64,000 bases of DNA from Pseudoalteromonas sp. MSK9-3 (GTDB lineage Bacteria; Pseudomonadota; Gammaproteobacteria; Enterobacterales; Alteromonadaceae), in assembly GCF_003590335.1 (NCBI RefSeq), contig NZ_MIET01000046.1:62001-126000 (forward strand). Reading direction: 5' to 3'. Shown here in pieces: positions 62,788-64,000 of this stretch. Below the pieces are notes generated by a model. The model was not told where the DNA came from. It did not search any database and saw nothing but the letters and a program-made list of their open reading frames with translations. The translations under genes were made by a program, and so were the position numbers. How positions within the stretch are numbered: the stretch's first letter is position 1; each line of letters begins with the position of its first letter.

Positions 62788-63039
62788 TTATTTTGCGCTT
62801 AAGTTTTTAAACCTGCGGTTAAATTGTGCAACACGTCCATCACTAGCAACCGCTTTTTGCTTGCCAGTATAGAAAGGGTGAGATTCACTAGACACATCAA
62901 TTGGCACATAAGGGTAAGTAACACCTTCTAGTTCAATCGTTCTGTCAGTTTTAATTGTTGAGCCTACAACAAAGTAGCTATCTGCAGCTGTATCGTGAAA
63001 AGCGACTTGTTGGTAATCAGGGTGGATCCCAGGCTTCAT
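62788..63039 (-). CDS. rpmE2: Ribosomal protein L31, type B
   Basis: An 83-residue L31 of the zinc-independent type. It begins MKPGIHPDYQQVAFHD and has SHPFYTGKQKAV with FNRRFKN near the end; there is no cysteine at all, so the CxxC of zinc-binding L31 is absent. With rpmJ2 it forms the zinc-sparing ribosomal operon. CGGAG lies before the ATG at 63039. A Zur-box-like sequence sits 18 bases upstream, so induction on zinc starvation is likely. Confidence 0.96.
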   Translation of the reverse strand: MKPGIHPDYQQVAFHDTAADSYFVVGSTIKTDRTIELEGVTYPYVPIDVSSESHPFYTGKQKAVASDGRVAQFNRRFKNLSAK

Positions 63040-63056
63040 AAAAACTCCGTAATGTT

Positions 63057-63071
63057 TTGTTATAATGTATC
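63057..63071 (-). promoter_or_regulatory. Zur-box-like site upstream of rpmE2
   Basis: TGTTATAATGTATCG on the plus strand matches about 12 of 15 positions of the core of the gammaproteobacterial Zur consensus (TGTTATAATATAACA). It lies directly upstream of the rpmE2-rpmJ2 start and overlaps a possible TATAAC -10. Confidence 0.55.
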
Positions 63072-63229
63072 GAATTTTATTTTAAATAAGAATTAATTGC
63101 AACAATTAATAGCGACTCCTGCAATTTCTCCTCAGATCGCATGAATGTTGTGCAAACGGTTGTTTAGGGGGTACCAATTCCGTATCAGCCTGTTATAACT
63201 AATAGATACAACAAGAAAAGGGAACAGTT

Positions 63230-63487
63230 ATGACTCAGGATAACGACCAACTAGACAACAGTGTAATCGCAACACTCAAAAATAAAGATCACTCCGCATT
63301 GAGTGCACAACTAGATAGTTTAAGTTGCACTCATACAGATATTATTGAGCTACTCGCTGAATATCAGGTGCTCAGCGAGCAAGAAGATGATGAAAAATTC
63401 GATAATTGGTACGATGCGTTATGTAAAGAGCAGCTTACTGTACTGAAGGCGTTTGAAGTAATGCGTGCGCACTATGAGCAGTCCTAG
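63230..63487 (+). CDS. Uncharacterised acidic small protein
   Basis: An 85-residue soluble protein with no recognised family. It is rich in acidic residues, especially SEQEDDEKFDNWYDAL, has two cysteines and is predicted to be mostly helical. AAAGGGAA lies 7 bases before ATG 63230, which supports translation. It ends 9 bases from the stop of the next gene, which is convergent. No function is proposed. Confidence 0.7.
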   Translation: MTQDNDQLDNSVIATLKNKDHSALSAQLDSLSCTHTDIIELLAEYQVLSEQEDDEKFDNWYDALCKEQLTVLKAFEVMRAHYEQS

Positions 63488-63496
63488 CGCAAATAA

Positions 63497-64000
63497 TTAC
63501 TTTACGCTTAAATCGTATTTAATAACTAGGGCATCGATATAACGTTCACGCAATGATTGGTTTTGTTCATGCTTTGCTTGATGGCTTATAGCTCGATTTA
63601 ATAGCTTTAGTGCTTTAAGTAATTGTGGGCGCACTGTTATGTCAACGCTTGATGCTGTGCGTTCTTCGGTTAGCTCATCGACAATCGCTCTGCCCAGTTC
63701 GATATAAACAATTTCTTCAATTAACCCATTTTGGCTGATTGTCCCGTATTTACTGCATAGATACTGTTGCCAACTGGTCTGGATCTGGTCCTCTAAATCA
63801 TCACCAAAACGAGCGTCTTGGCAATACAAAGCTTGTTGTTGGCATCGCTCTAGAGTTTGAGTGTATTGCTGATAAAACAATTCGTAAGCTTGAGAAGAGC
63901 TTTGTACTTTATATTTTATTAAGTCTTGACCCCATTGTACGCCACCTCTTGGGTAGTAGTCGGTAAACTCCTCGCATTCATAGAGCCCTAAGTAAGAACT
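63497..64000 (-). CDS. Uncharacterised protein, N-terminus cut by window edge
   Basis: The frame is open from 63497 (stop) to the right edge, giving 167 visible C-terminal residues. TTG 63880 is only an internal codon: the frame continues upstream as SSYLGLYECEEFTDYYPRGG at the edge. The visible part has several cysteines (including ERCQQQALYC and YLCSKYG) and helical segments with many glutamines and glutamates. No family is recognised. It is convergent with the acidic small protein gene. Confidence 0.65.
   Translation of the reverse strand, partial: SSYLGLYECEEFTDYYPRGGVQWGQDLIKYKVQSSSQAYELFYQQYTQTLERCQQQALYCQDARFGDDLEDQIQTSWQQYLCSKYGTISQNGLIEEIVYIELGRAIVDELTEERTASSVDITVRPQLLKALKLLNRAISHQAKHEQNQSLRERYIDALVIKYDLSVK

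Noticed and set aside
63497..63880. A complete 127-residue gene from TTG 63880
   Set aside because: The frame continues without a stop to the window edge, so the visible part is the C-terminus of a longer gene.
1..64000. Prophage, transposon, rRNA or tRNA genes
   Set aside because: No transposase, integrase, phage structural gene, terminal inverted repeat or tRNA/rRNA-like sequence was recognised in the window.

Overview
The window looks like chromosome from a marine gammaproteobacterium of the Alteromonadales, most likely Pseudoalteromonas or a close relative. This is inferred from the low GC content, the close match of housekeeping proteins (PEP carboxylase, uridine phosphorylase, cytidine deaminase, DnaK/DnaJ, FadE) to gammaproteobacterial forms, and the many secreted hydrolases and TonB-dependent receptors. 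I see no rRNA, tRNA, CRISPR array, insertion sequence or prophage.

Layout. 1-8 kb: a partial membrane protein, two adjacent secreted metallopeptidases (M4 and M28) with the same C-terminal PPC pair, a DASS carboxylate transporter and a coniferyl-aldehyde-type dehydrogenase. 8-20 kb: a Sel1-repeat protein, a DUF393-SDR-flavin reductase operon, ppc, a STAS-like protein, cdd, udp, a DUF2189 membrane protein, an arginase-family ureohydrolase, a solitary periplasmic binding protein and small conserved proteins. 20-22.6 kb: hmgA-maiA, divergent from a MarR-type regulator, with a palindrome inside the hmgA promoter. 22.7-34 kb: two tandem Oar-type TonB receptors behind an S1/P1 nuclease, a divergent pair encoding a periplasmic binding protein and a membrane protein with a possible winged-helix domain, and a lipoprotein 5'-nucleotidase. 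34-42 kb: a DUF3820-like protein, a MAPEG protein, an M16 lipoprotein peptidase, pqiABC and a thioesterase. 42.5-46 kb: dnaK-dnaJ behind a sigma32-like promoter. 46-52 kb: ybaK, an AraC-family pseudogene with one nonsense codon, an EamA transporter, fadE and a small-molecule kinase-like protein. 52-62.6 kb: a secreted subtilase, a solitary sugar-binding-type protein, a cytochrome b562-like protein, and a locus in which two surface metallopeptidases of the basic secretory protein (BSP) family flank a TonB receptor. 62.6-64 kb: the zinc-independent ribosomal pair rpmE2-rpmJ2 and two uncharacterised genes, the last cut by the window edge.

How it fits together. The window reads as a macromolecule scavenger. 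Secreted M4, M28, S8 and BSP peptidases would break down protein. A secreted nuclease, a periplasmic 5'-nucleotidase, Cdd and Udp would process nucleic acid to bases and sugars. Two loci pair hydrolases directly with TonB receptors. The most interesting candidates are: (1) the BSP-TonB-BSP locus, whose two promoters carry near-identical palindromes (GGAACGTTCC-like) over the -10 region; (2) the binding protein plus membrane-anchored, C-terminal winged-helix-like protein facing the nuclease/Oar operon, a possible one-component envelope sensor; (3) the AraC regulator stopped by a single TAA beside an intact transporter gene; and (4) a heptanucleotide tandem repeat that supplies the stop codons of two convergent genes.
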